From the NCBI GenBank assembly GCA_002410925.1, contig DHPR01000004.1, positions 1 to 64,000 of the forward strand: 64,000 nt of DNA. Reading direction: 5' to 3'. The stretch is from UBA5359 sp002410925 [NCBI: bacterium UBP13_UBA5359]. GTDB lineage: Bacteria; UBP13; UBA5359. A program made the translations under genes and the position numbers. This document shows, piece after piece, positions 1 to 8,337 of the stretch (positions are counted from its first letter, which is position 1; each line of letters starts with the position of its first letter). The notes below the pieces were generated by a model that saw only the letters and a program-made list of their open reading frames with translations, was not told the origin of the DNA and made no database searches.

Positions 1-58
1 GGCGCTGGAGAGCATAGAGAAGGAAATAAATACCATAGTTATCAAGGGTGCGGATTAA
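1..58 (+). CDS. C-terminal end of an upstream gene (partial)
   Basis: Frame 2 is open from the window edge and ends at a TAA at 56-58, giving 18 residues that end in VIKGAD. The tail is too short to name a family. It sits about 30 bases before the next start codon, so it is probably the preceding gene of the same operon. Other frames cannot be excluded because so little is visible. Confidence 0.45.
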   Translation, partial: ALESIEKEINTIVIKGAD

Positions 59-90
59 ATGTTGAATATATTGAAGGGAAAAGAACCACA

Positions 91-960
91 ATGCTGATAG
101 ATATTCATGGTCATATCGGCCGTATTCTATCCGACCGGCAGGAGTTTGTAGATGTTACCAATTTGATTGCCAAAATGGATGCCTGGGGAATCGATAAGAG
201 TTGTGTAATGCCTCTGAGTGAACATCCGGAAGGCGCTTATCTGGAATGCAATACAGAAGATGTAATTAATGCATGTTCACGTTATCCGGATAGACTTATT
301 CCCTTCTGTCTGATCGATCCACGGCAGGGTAATCATCCGGATATGGATTTCACTCGCCTCTTGGAGGAATACAAAGCACGTGGCTGCAAAGGGATAGGCG
401 AGATGCTGCCCAAACTGAATTTCGACGATCCCCGTGCTCTTAACCTTTACCGTCAGGCAGGTAAGTTTGACCTGCCGATATTATTCGATATGAAAGATGG
501 GCCATACAGCTATGGGCTATGCGATGATTACGGTTTGCCCCGGCTTGAGCATGCCTTGCAAGAGTGTCCGGAAACAATTTTCATCGGTCATGGCCCGACC
601 TTCTGGGCGGAGATATCGTCGGATGTACCTGCCGATCAGCGTGCTGGTTATCCTGGTGGTCCCGTACGGGATGGTGGCGCTGTGCCGCGCTTGATGCGTC
701 AATATCCCAATTTATGGGCTGATACCTCCGCCGGCAGCGGCTATAACGGACTTACGCGTGATCCGGCTTTCGGCTTGGAGTTTCTTGATGAATTTCAGGA
801 TAAACTTCTCTTTGGAACCGATTCATGCCGTAGAAGTGATATTAGCCAGACTGCGCCAATCGTGGCCTTTTTTCAGGACCTGCGCCAAACACGGCAGTTG
901 CCGGAGGAAGCTATTGAGAAAATAGCCTGGAAAAATAGTGTGCGTTTGCTTGGAATATAA
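91..960 (+). CDS. Amidohydrolase-family (TIM-barrel) metal-dependent hydrolase
   Basis: This 289-residue protein resembles the amidohydrolase-2 group of cytosolic metal-dependent hydrolases and decarboxylases. The N-terminus has the metal-binding DIHGHIG motif (residues 4-10), a central IGHGP segment supplies a further His, and a late FGTDS motif holds the usual catalytic Asp. Length is normal for the family. The ATG at 91 follows a weak GAAGGG, so the start is fairly but not fully secure. The neighbours are a sugar isomerase/epimerase and an SGNH hydrolase, which suggests catabolism of a carbohydrate or ester derivative. The substrate cannot be told from sequence. A related protein occurs at 51177-52184. 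Confidence 0.8.
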   Translation: MLIDIHGHIGRILSDRQEFVDVTNLIAKMDAWGIDKSCVMPLSEHPEGAYLECNTEDVINACSRYPDRLIPFCLIDPRQGNHPDMDFTRLLEEYKARGCKGIGEMLPKLNFDDPRALNLYRQAGKFDLPILFDMKDGPYSYGLCDDYGLPRLEHALQECPETIFIGHGPTFWAEISSDVPADQRAGYPGGPVRDGGAVPRLMRQYPNLWADTSAGSGYNGLTRDPAFGLEFLDEFQDKLLFGTDSCRRSDISQTAPIVAFFQDLRQTRQLPEEAIEKIAWKNSVRLLGI

Positions 961-977
961 AAAACATACAATAATAT

Positions 978-1013
978 ATGCGAATTATTGATGTTCATAT
1001 TCACACCTATTAA
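978..1013 (+). pseudogene. Micro-remnant of an amidohydrolase N-terminus
   Basis: ATG at 978 opens an 11-codon frame reading MRIIDVHIHTY before a TAA. This is the typical beginning of an amidohydrolase (hydrophobic strand, then D-x-H-x-H). No Shine-Dalgarno sequence precedes it and nothing follows in frame. It looks like the stump left by deletion of a second amidohydrolase gene between its two present neighbours. A chance match is possible because the piece is so short. Confidence 0.35.
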
Positions 1014-1033
1014 AACTTGAGAGGTAGGATTTA

Positions 1034-1900
1034 ATGATATCTTTAAAGTTTTCTGTATGCAGCATAGGCTTGAGACATAAGAGAGCGGATGAAGCCTTCA
1101 AGATTATAGCGAAGAGCAGTTTCAATTACGTGGATATCCTTACTTATAGTCCTGATGCTCATCTATCGATAGATATGGCGTTGTGTCAAAGGCAGGAAGT
1201 ATTGCAAGCCGCTCGCAAATGTGGTGTAAGTATATGTTCCCTGGCTGGATCGGGAGGGTATAACTTTAATAGTCCGGATGAAAATATACGAAAGCAGGAG
1301 ATAGAGAAGGTTAAAAGAGAGATAGACCTCGCTTCTGAAGTAGGTGCGGCAGTAATCAGGGTCTGCCCCGGACATGGAGAGGATTTACAGGAGATCAGAG
1401 ACGTTATCCTGCCGTGCCTTAAGGAAGTGACCGCCTATGCAGAAAAGAGAAATATCCGGTTGGGAATGGAGAACCATGGCGGCAGTATAGCCTGTAAACC
1501 TAAGCAGGCGGTATCCGTATGCCGGGAGGTAGGTTCACCGTATCTGGGGATTATCTATGAACCCGGGAATCTCTTTGGTGCATTGGAGGATTATAAGAGC
1601 GGTCTTACAGAGCAAAAAGAGCATATTGTCCATGTGCATCTGAAAGATGGCTATCCGCATTATTTTGGTGAGGACGGCTTTGCGCCGCAGAGATTATCCT
1701 GCACCATTCTGGGAGAGGGAGAACTGGATATTCTCTGGGTATTGGAAAGCTTGAAGGAGATGGATTACGAGGGTTATGTATCGGTGGAGTATGAATCTTG
1801 GCATAAGGAGTACGGATTGCCGGAAGTGGAAGAAGGGCTGTGCCGGTGCAAGGATTACCTTCTGAGAGAAGATAAAGAGACCGCCAGAAGCGAGCAGTGA
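1034..1900 (+). CDS. Sugar phosphate isomerase/epimerase (xylose isomerase-like TIM barrel)
   Basis: This 288-residue protein belongs to the AP-endonuclease-2/xylose-isomerase-like barrel family. Supporting segments are GMENHGG (metal-binding Glu), IYEPGN, HVHLKDG (metal-binding His and Asp) and VSVEYE near the C-terminus (last metal-binding Glu). Such proteins isomerise or epimerise sugars, keto-sugars or cyclitols with a divalent metal. The ATG at 1034 follows GAGAGGTAGG at suitable spacing. It lies between an amidohydrolase and an SGNH hydrolase, probably in one transcript. The exact substrate is unknown. Confidence 0.8.
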   Translation: MISLKFSVCSIGLRHKRADEAFKIIAKSSFNYVDILTYSPDAHLSIDMALCQRQEVLQAARKCGVSICSLAGSGGYNFNSPDENIRKQEIEKVKREIDLASEVGAAVIRVCPGHGEDLQEIRDVILPCLKEVTAYAEKRNIRLGMENHGGSIACKPKQAVSVCREVGSPYLGIIYEPGNLFGALEDYKSGLTEQKEHIVHVHLKDGYPHYFGEDGFAPQRLSCTILGEGELDILWVLESLKEMDYEGYVSVEYESWHKEYGLPEVEEGLCRCKDYLLREDKETARSEQ

Positions 1901-2050
1901 AACGGTTCCATCTTTAATATACCACGCTGTATCGCATATGCCCCACATTCTTTAAGCAGATTTTGAAGAAAGTTGGCAGGAGATAGAGTTTTTACAGCGA
2001 ACAAGAACATTTATGTATAACGACAGCATGCCCGAAGGGAGATAATATCA

Positions 2051-2692
2051 ATGGGGGGCTTGAAAATCAAGGACGGTCAAAAATTTCTCTTTATCGGTGA
2101 CAGCATTACGGATTGTGGGCGCCGGGGGGAGAGCTATCCTCTGGGGAACGGCTATGTCAAAAGCTTTACCGATAAGGTTATGGCCCGTTTCCCGGAGCTT
2201 AAGGTGGAATATATCAACAAGGGCATTAGCGGCCATACCATCAAGGATTTACAGAACCGCTGGTATGACGACGCTGTTGCTCTCCAGCCTGATTGGCTTT
2301 CCATTCTGGTAGGCATTAACGATTTGCATCGCGTACTGCAGGGAGGCCCGGAAGCGGTGACTCCTGAGCAATACCGAAAGATATATGATGCGCTACTCTC
2401 TGCAATAGTCCCCTCGCTGATAGGCGGGGTTATTCTTATGGAGCCGTTCTATATCAGCCGTGACGATACCGGCATAGGCCTGCGCAGCCAGGTGCTGGAG
2501 ATGCTGCCGGAGTATATCGATGTTGTCCATGAGATGCATCGCAAGTACGATACTCTGCTGATACGGACTCACGAAATATTTCAGCGGCACTTGCGGTATC
2601 GCCATCCGGATATCTTCTGTCCCGAGCCGGTGCACCCCAATCAGGCCGGATATACGGTAATCGCCGAAGCGCTGCTTGACATTCTGTCTTAG
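2051..2692 (+). CDS. SGNH/GDSL-family hydrolase
   Basis: This 213-residue protein has the blocks of SGNH esterases: FIGDSITDCGRR (nucleophile Ser) near residue 15, a Gly-containing block II around KGISGH, GINDL (block III Asn) and EPVHPNQAGY near the end (block V His). The usual D-x-x-H reads E-x-x-H here. No signal peptide is seen, so it is probably cytosolic and removes acyl groups from a carbohydrate or other small ester. The start follows GGGAGATAATATCA. Its stop codon abuts the stop codon of the convergent gene with no base between them. Confidence 0.85.
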   Translation: MGGLKIKDGQKFLFIGDSITDCGRRGESYPLGNGYVKSFTDKVMARFPELKVEYINKGISGHTIKDLQNRWYDDAVALQPDWLSILVGINDLHRVLQGGPEAVTPEQYRKIYDALLSAIVPSLIGGVILMEPFYISRDDTGIGLRSQVLEMLPEYIDVVHEMHRKYDTLLIRTHEIFQRHLRYRHPDIFCPEPVHPNQAGYTVIAEALLDILS

Positions 2693-3535
2693 CTACTTCT
2701 TCCTTTTGAGGATGGTCGCTTTGATATCCATATCGGTGCTGGTAGCTCCGCCTGATTGCAGGTCGTCGATTTTGGTTACTACCTTGGTGGAGCTGTCTAT
2801 TCTTACCGGCATCATGGTGGTCGTTTCATAAAGGGTGGAGGTCTTTACAACGTATTTCTCTCCGGCGCCGGCTTTGGCCGATGTAATACTTGAAGACGAT
2901 GCCATATCCAGCGGGATATCGATAACGCTCTCTATTTTGTAGTACTCTGTACCGTCAACGTTTAGCTGCCCCTTGAAGGTGTAAGCGATGGCGGCATTTA
3001 TGCTGCCGCCCTGGGGCAGCGGCACGCGCCTGATTGTTTCCCATTTCTGCCCCGGCTGGATATCCGCTGTCGGCAGGCTGGGTAAAACGTTTTCCAGCAG
3101 ACTGTCTGCGTTCATGAAGATATCCGGCACCTGAAAAGCGGGCGTTTCCAGTTTGGTCAGTTTGCCGCGACGGTCCATCTCCACGACCATCTTTTTGCCC
3201 TTCAAACCGGCCGATGACGGCAGGTATGTCGATTGCCCCAGAGCAGAAATCTTCATGCTGAAAGCATCAAAGAGAGTTTCCAGCAGGAATGTATCTCTGG
3301 CAGTCAGCTCCTTGACCGTCATCACCATACCGATTTTGCCGTCGGTCCTGGTGGTCATGTTCCGGGTCTGCCCGCCTATATTCAGTCCGGTAATTCCCTC
3401 TTCCGCGATGGTGCAATCGTAGGCGTAGCTCTGGCCGACTGCTAGGTTGTAGCGCAGTTGAACTGCCTGAGATGAAGCGGAGGATAATAATACTATGAAT
3501 ACCTGAATAATAAATAGATGAATAAATCTTTGCAT
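2693..3535 (-). CDS. Secreted protein of unknown function, DUF6263-like
   Basis: The 280-residue protein begins with a signal peptide (hydrophobic residues about 4-20, ending near SSQA). The rest is a beta-rich region with alternating hydrophobic strands, a PGQKWE segment near the middle and a Lys-rich C-terminus. The pattern of outer-surface or periplasmic proteins named DUF6263 fits, but I am not sure. AAGGAGAGAGG precedes the ATG on the minus strand, so the start is good. It is transcribed alone, away from the divergent helicase gene. No catalytic motif is visible. Confidence 0.6.
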   Translation of the reverse strand: MQRFIHLFIIQVFIVLLSSASSQAVQLRYNLAVGQSYAYDCTIAEEGITGLNIGGQTRNMTTRTDGKIGMVMTVKELTARDTFLLETLFDAFSMKISALGQSTYLPSSAGLKGKKMVVEMDRRGKLTKLETPAFQVPDIFMNADSLLENVLPSLPTADIQPGQKWETIRRVPLPQGGSINAAIAYTFKGQLNVDGTEYYKIESVIDIPLDMASSSSITSAKAGAGEKYVVKTSTLYETTTMMPVRIDSSTKVVTKIDDLQSGGATSTDMDIKATILKRKK

Positions 3536-3664
3536 AAGACCTCTCTCCTTTTAAAGTAGCTTCTTTCGGGGATCTGGTGTTGGCCTTTCCTCTTTCTAAA
3601 CAGCTAAACTCTTCAATTAAATAATTCTATATTTAAAATTGTTTCCCTTTAATTTTTCATGGGC

Positions 3665-3670
3665 TATAAT
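3665..3670 (+). promoter_or_regulatory. -10 element of the helicase gene; leaderless start likely
   Basis: A perfect TATAAT lies only seven bases before the ATG at 3678. Transcription would start at or within a base or two of the ATG. No Shine-Dalgarno sequence precedes that ATG, and the in-frame TTG at 3639 lies upstream of the promoter. I saw no convincing -35 element. Confidence 0.5.
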
Positions 3671-3677
3671 ACAGTTC

Positions 3678-5600
3678 ATGGAGTTCAACGATGCTTTGCA
3701 AAGAGCTTTACCGGGAGCCGAGTTCCGGCCGCAGCAGGAGGAGCTGGCTGCTGCTATAGCGATAGCCATGGATGGCGGGCGACATTGTCTGGCTGAAGCA
3801 GGTACAGGTGTAGGTAAAACTCTGGCGTATCTTATTCCTTTACTTGATAGAATAGCAGATGGAGAAAGAGCGATTGTTTCCACTTTTACGCTCAACCTGC
3901 AAAGCCAGTTGACCGAGCGCGATTTGCCTGCAGCTATAAGAGCTGCGGGGTGTAATGAATTGAAATGGGCGCTTTTAAAGGGGCGGGCCAATTATCTTTG
4001 CCTCCGGCGTCTCAGGAGTGAATTGGACCTCTGGGGTGAGACAGACTCATCTCTTATGCGGCTCTGGGACTGGGCTGCAGTTACTTGTAATGGAGAGCGG
4101 TCTGAACTGGATTTTGAGACATCTTCCTGGACGTCCGTAGCTTCGGAGCGTGAAAGTTGCCGCGGCTCGAGCTGTCCTTACCATCGTAAGTGCTTCTTTT
4201 TCCGGGCCAAACGCCGTGCTGCCGGTGCCGATCTGATCATAGTCAACCATGCGCTCTTTTTTACCGATCTGGCCTGCCGCATATGGGAAGGCGAGAGCGA
4301 TGTCATTCCGGATTACAGCCTGGTGGTCTTCGATGAGGCTCATCATCTGGAAGAAGTAGCGGTTAAGGCTATGAGCCTTGAGGCTTCGCTGCTGGAGGGT
4401 AGACGGCTTCTGGGACGCCTGAGACGCCTGTCCGGAGGACGCTCTCTGGAGGAATTGGCGCAGGCCGGGGAGCTGCTTTTGTCCAGGGTCTATGCTCCTT
4501 TCATGGAGTTCACGGCCAGGGAGAGTTTCTTCTTTGATGATCTGGGCTATGGCAACGGAGAGGCGGGCTCTCCTGAGTCGCTGGCGGACCTGGAGCTGCA
4601 GATTGATGAGCTAAGACGAATCTGTGCCGCTTCCGGGAGTGCTGTTATGAGAGAACAGGGTGAAACGGTGACGGTATCTTTGCGCAACTATCTTGATCGT
4701 TTAACGGAAATTCTATCCGGGTGCGGAGAGGACCGGTTCCGCTGGGGGGAAAAGGGGCGGCGTTACGGTAATCCTGACTGTGCGCTCTATTTGTCACCGA
4801 TACGGGTCGGCCCCATGCTTAGGGAACATCTCTTCAGCGATGTCCGAAGCGCTGTGCTGACTTCAGCCACTCTGTCGGCATTGGGATCGTTTGCTTATAT
4901 ACGGGAAGCTCTTGGCTTATCCGATAGGGTGGATGAGATCATCGTCGGCTCTCCATTTAATTATGAGGAGCAGACTATTCTCTATCTGAGTTCCAGGCTC
5001 GACCCTGCCGGCGGCATGCCGGACTATCATCAGCGCCTGGCCGAAGAGATTGCCTCCGTTCTGGAGATCAGCTGCGGCCGGGCATTTGTTCTCTTTACTT
5101 CCTATCGGTCACTGAATGCCGTCTACGATGCGCTTGCCGGCAAGCTGTCATGGCCTCTTTTGCGCCAGGGAGAGATGTCCAATGAGCGGCTGTTGGAAGC
5201 CTTTATAAATACTCCGGGATCCTGCTTGTTCGGTACATACAGCTTCTGGGAGGGTGTGGATATTCCAGGAGAGGCCCTTGCCTGTGTCATTATAGATCGC
5301 TTGCCGTTCAGCTCTCCGGACGATCCGTTGCATCGGGCCAGGGTGGAAGAGATCAAGGTCGCCGGGGGCAACTGGTTTATGGATTATGCTCTTCCTCAGG
5401 CGCAGATAAAACTCAAGCAGGGGCTGGGCAGGCTTATTCGCAGCCATTCCGACAGAGGCATTATGGCTATATTGGATAACCGCATCCTGCAGCGTTCCTA
5501 TGGGAAATATATGCTGGAGGATCTGCCCGGCTGTCGAAAGGTAATGGCCATCGAGGATTTGCATCAGGCCGGGCTACTCTACGGCTTGCCGCTTAAATAA
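3678..5600 (+). CDS. dinG: DinG-type ATP-dependent DNA helicase (XPD-like, Fe-S)
   Basis: This superfamily 2 helicase unwinds DNA 5' to 3' in repair and replication-conflict resolution. Walker A GTGVGKT is at residues 42-48, followed by an Fe-S domain with the cysteines of NYLCLRR and CRGSSCPYHRKC. Next come DEAHH (Walker B), FGTYSFWEGVDIPG (motif V-like) and QGLGRLIRS (motif VI). Length (640 residues) fits DinG without the N-terminal exonuclease domain found in many Bacillota. I chose the ATG at 3678 over the TTG at 3639 because the helicase homology begins right after it and the promoter sits between the two. It is a single-gene unit. Confidence 0.9.
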   Translation: MEFNDALQRALPGAEFRPQQEELAAAIAIAMDGGRHCLAEAGTGVGKTLAYLIPLLDRIADGERAIVSTFTLNLQSQLTERDLPAAIRAAGCNELKWALLKGRANYLCLRRLRSELDLWGETDSSLMRLWDWAAVTCNGERSELDFETSSWTSVASERESCRGSSCPYHRKCFFFRAKRRAAGADLIIVNHALFFTDLACRIWEGESDVIPDYSLVVFDEAHHLEEVAVKAMSLEASLLEGRRLLGRLRRLSGGRSLEELAQAGELLLSRVYAPFMEFTARESFFFDDLGYGNGEAGSPESLADLELQIDELRRICAASGSAVMREQGETVTVSLRNYLDRLTEILSGCGEDRFRWGEKGRRYGNPDCALYLSPIRVGPMLREHLFSDVRSAVLTSATLSALGSFAYIREALGLSDRVDEIIVGSPFNYEEQTILYLSSRLDPAGGMPDYHQRLAEEIASVLEISCGRAFVLFTSYRSLNAVYDALAGKLSWPLLRQGEMSNERLLEAFINTPGSCLFGTYSFWEGVDIPGEALACVIIDRLPFSSPDDPLHRARVEEIKVAGGNWFMDYALPQAQIKLKQGLGRLIRSHSDRGIMAILDNRILQRSYGKYMLEDLPGCRKVMAIEDLHQAGLLYGLPLK

Positions 5601-5704
5601 AACAAGAGCGCTGCTCAGGAGATGTTACAATCCGTATGCCTGCTGTCAAGACATAGCAAATTCGGGCTTATAGGCACGGAATGCAGATATTGCCTTATAT
5701 AGGG

Positions 5705-5710
5705 TATAAT
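5705..5710 (+). promoter_or_regulatory. -10 element for the radical-SAM/thiL operon
   Basis: TATAAT occurs in the 177-base gap upstream of the radical-SAM gene. The best -35 candidate 17 bases upstream (TGCAGA) is weak. The 5' leader would be about 60 bases and contains an ordinary AAGGAG ribosome binding site before the GTG at 5778. Confidence 0.45.
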
Positions 5711-5777
5711 AAAGCCGTTTGAAAGCCATAACACTGTTTTTTGAGCCGCTTTACATTAGTTCGACAAGGAGATTGCT

Positions 5778-7649
5778 GTGCAGGATAAATTGAACCGTAT
5801 TCTTCCTCGTGTACAGAAGCCGGGGCGCTATACCGATGCCGAGTGGAATGCCGGCCGTAAAGATTGGGAGGCGGTACAAATCCGCCTGGCGCTGATCTAT
5901 CCCGATATCTATGAAGTGGGGGAATCCCATCTGGGGTTGAAAATACTCTATAACATCGTAAACTCCCGACCGGATGCACTGGCTGACAGGGCATATGCTC
6001 CCTGGCCGGATATGGAAGCGGAGATGAGGGCTGAAGGAGTGCCGTTATTTGCTTTAGAAAGCAGGCGTCCTTTGGCTGATTTTGATCTGTTGGGTATAAC
6101 CATTCAACATGAACTGACCTATTCTAATGTTTTGACAGTGCTGGATCTGGCCGGAATGCCGCTGCGCTCTGTCGAGCGTGGACCGGAATATCCACTGGTG
6201 CTGGGTGGCGGACCATCCACCTATAACCCGGAGCCATTGGCTGATTTCTTCGATCTCTTTCTGATAGGTGAGGGCGAGGAGGCCATTGGAGAGATAATGG
6301 ATGCCTTAACCGAAGGACGGCGCCAGGGTTTGGATAGGTTGGCTCTGTTGCGCTATCTGGCTGGAGTGCCCGGCGTTTATATTCCTTCTCTTTATCGGGT
6401 AAAGTATACTTCGGAGGGCACTGTGTCCGCTGTTACGCCTGAAGAGGGAGCTCCGGCCAGGGTGCTGAAGCGTATTATTCTGGATCTGGACAAGGTGTCT
6501 TTCCCTACGACGCCGGTGGTGCCTTACATAGAAGCGGTGCATGACCGCATCACTCTGGAGATCATGCGCGGTTGCAGCCGAGGCTGTCGTTTTTGCCATG
6601 CCGGCATGGTTTATCGTCCGGTGCGCGAGCGTAGTCTGGATACGCTGGTAAAATTAGCCGGGCAGCTGGTGCACAGCACAGGCTATGATGAGATATCCCT
6701 GGTCTCTCTTTCCAGCGCAGATTACAGCTGTATCGGGCCGCTGATTGAAGAGCTGAGGGAGCGGTTTGAGGCTAAAGGCATCAATATCTCTCTGCCGTCG
6801 CTGCGAATAGACAGCTTCTCTGTAGACCTGGCCCAGAGCCTGAAAGCGGTACGCAAGGCTGGACTGACCTTTGCGCCGGAGGCCGGCACGCAACGCCTGC
6901 GCAATGTCATCAACAAGAACGTCGCTCATGAGGATATGCTGACTGCCGCCGGGGCAGCCTTTTCGGCAGGCTGGGATCTCATCAAGCTTTATTTCATGAT
7001 CGGCCTGCCTACTGAAACCGAGGAGGATGTGTGCGGCATAGCCGATGTCACGCGCGAACTGCTGCAGTTAGGTCGCCGGATAACCGGCAAGGCTGTCCGG
7101 ATCAACGTCAGCGTTTCCTCCTTTGTTCCCAAGCCAGGCACGCCTTTTCAATGGCATCCGCAGATAGATGAGGCTACGCTGCTGGCTCGTCAGAGTTTGC
7201 TGAAGGATTTTTTCTTCCGTGACAGGACGTTGCGCGGTGCCAAATTGAGCTGGCACGATCCTCTGACCAGCATGCTGGAGGGTATTCTGTCGCGTGGCGA
7301 CAGGCGTCTGGCAGCGGTAATAGAAAAGGCCTGGCACCTGGGCTGTCGCTTTGACGCCTGGTCTGAACTCTTCCACTGGAATCTCTGGCAACAGGCCATG
7401 GTGGAATGCGACCTGGAGGCCGATTTTTACCGCAGCCGGCCACGCTCTTATGATGAAGTTTTGCCCTGGGACCATATCAGCTCCGGCGTGGATAAGCCTT
7501 TTTTGATACGTGAGGACGAGGCGGCCCGGCAAGGCCGGGTAACGGAGGACTGCCGCCGGGGACGCTGCACTACCTGTGGCGTCTGTCCGGCGCTGAGAGG
7601 AAGAGCGAAGCTGGCCGGAGGTGATGCCAATGTACCGTCTAAGAGCTGA
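5778..7649 (+). CDS. TIGR03960-family B12-binding-associated radical SAM protein
   Basis: The 623-residue protein has an N-terminal B12-binding-like region (DLLGITIQHE, LGGGPSTYNPEP) and a radical-SAM domain with the cluster motif C-x3-C-x2-C at residues 266, 270 and 273 (RGCSRGCRFCHAG). Two further Cys pairs near the C-terminus (CTTCGVCPALRG) may bind another cluster or metal. The family is widespread in Bacillota, and its substrate is not established. It overlaps the next gene by 20 bases, and the two families almost always occur together. The start is a GTG behind AAGGAGATTGCT. Confidence 0.9.
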   Translation: MQDKLNRILPRVQKPGRYTDAEWNAGRKDWEAVQIRLALIYPDIYEVGESHLGLKILYNIVNSRPDALADRAYAPWPDMEAEMRAEGVPLFALESRRPLADFDLLGITIQHELTYSNVLTVLDLAGMPLRSVERGPEYPLVLGGGPSTYNPEPLADFFDLFLIGEGEEAIGEIMDALTEGRRQGLDRLALLRYLAGVPGVYIPSLYRVKYTSEGTVSAVTPEEGAPARVLKRIILDLDKVSFPTTPVVPYIEAVHDRITLEIMRGCSRGCRFCHAGMVYRPVRERSLDTLVKLAGQLVHSTGYDEISLVSLSSADYSCIGPLIEELRERFEAKGINISLPSLRIDSFSVDLAQSLKAVRKAGLTFAPEAGTQRLRNVINKNVAHEDMLTAAGAAFSAGWDLIKLYFMIGLPTETEEDVCGIADVTRELLQLGRRITGKAVRINVSVSSFVPKPGTPFQWHPQIDEATLLARQSLLKDFFFRDRTLRGAKLSWHDPLTSMLEGILSRGDRRLAAVIEKAWHLGCRFDAWSELFHWNLWQQAMVECDLEADFYRSRPRSYDEVLPWDHISSGVDKPFLIREDEAARQGRVTEDCRRGRCTTCGVCPALRGRAKLAGGDANVPSKS

Positions 7650-8289
7650 ATTCTGTAAAGGAGAGGAAATACGCTATATCGGCCATCTGGATATCCTGCG
7701 GACCTTGGAGCGGGCATTGCGTCGGGCAGAGTTGCCGGTGGCGCGGACGCAGGGTTTCAATCCCCGGCAGAAGATAGCCTTTGCCTCACCGTTATCTGTT
7801 GGCATTACCGGTGAGCGGGAGCTGGTGGATATTGAGTTTGATAGTGAGATATCTCCTGATAATTTTCTGCAGCATATCAACTCTGTGTTGCCTGCAGGCA
7901 TGCGCTTTAGCACTGCTTGCGGCATAGCCATTGGTGGGCCGTCTCTGATGGCCGACCTGGATCAGGCCGAGTATCTGGCCCGATGGCATGAAACTCTGAT
8001 CGATGGATTGAAGCCGATCCTGGAACTCTTTTTGCAGCAAGATGAGATATTCATTCTTCGGCACAGCAAAAAAGGAGAGCGTCGGCTGAATATCCGCCCG
8101 GCCGTGCTGCAGCTGAAGGATGGTGGTAGCCGGGATGGCAATATCAGATTGCTTATGCGGTTGAAGCTGTCCGGAGAGCTCACAGCCAAGCCGAATGAGG
8201 TAATGGAGGCTTTACGGGAGATATCCGGGCTGAAAATAGAAGCGCCATTGTTGACAAGGCTTGAAGTGAAGTTGTCTCACAGAAAGTGA
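7630..8289 (+). CDS. TIGR03936-family radical-SAM-associated protein (DUF2344)
   Basis: This partner of the upstream radical-SAM protein is about 219 residues long. Its start reads MYRLRAEF, with IRYIGHLD and RTQGFNPRQKI near the N-terminus, both typical of DUF2344. The ATG at 7630 is chosen because GGAGGTG at 7617-7623 is its ribosome binding site, which rules out the in-frame GTG and ATG embedded in that site. The gene overlaps the upstream coding end, which points to translational coupling. In many genomes this pair precedes ribonuclease G and ribosomal protein genes. Here thiL follows instead. Confidence 0.88.
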   Translation: MYRLRAEFCKGEEIRYIGHLDILRTLERALRRAELPVARTQGFNPRQKIAFASPLSVGITGERELVDIEFDSEISPDNFLQHINSVLPAGMRFSTACGIAIGGPSLMADLDQAEYLARWHETLIDGLKPILELFLQQDEIFILRHSKKGERRLNIRPAVLQLKDGGSRDGNIRLLMRLKLSGELTAKPNEVMEALREISGLKIEAPLLTRLEVKLSHRK

Positions 8290-8337
8290 AAGGGGTCAGA
8301 TCTTTGCCTCATGAATACGCTTAAGGAGGTGGTTCCG

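Noticed and set aside
3639-3677. TTG at 3639 as the helicase start
   Set aside because: It lies upstream of the perfect TATAAT, and the family homology begins at the ATG at 3678.
8290-8337. Thiamine riboswitch before thiL
   Set aside because: The gap is too short and holds only a ribosome binding site.
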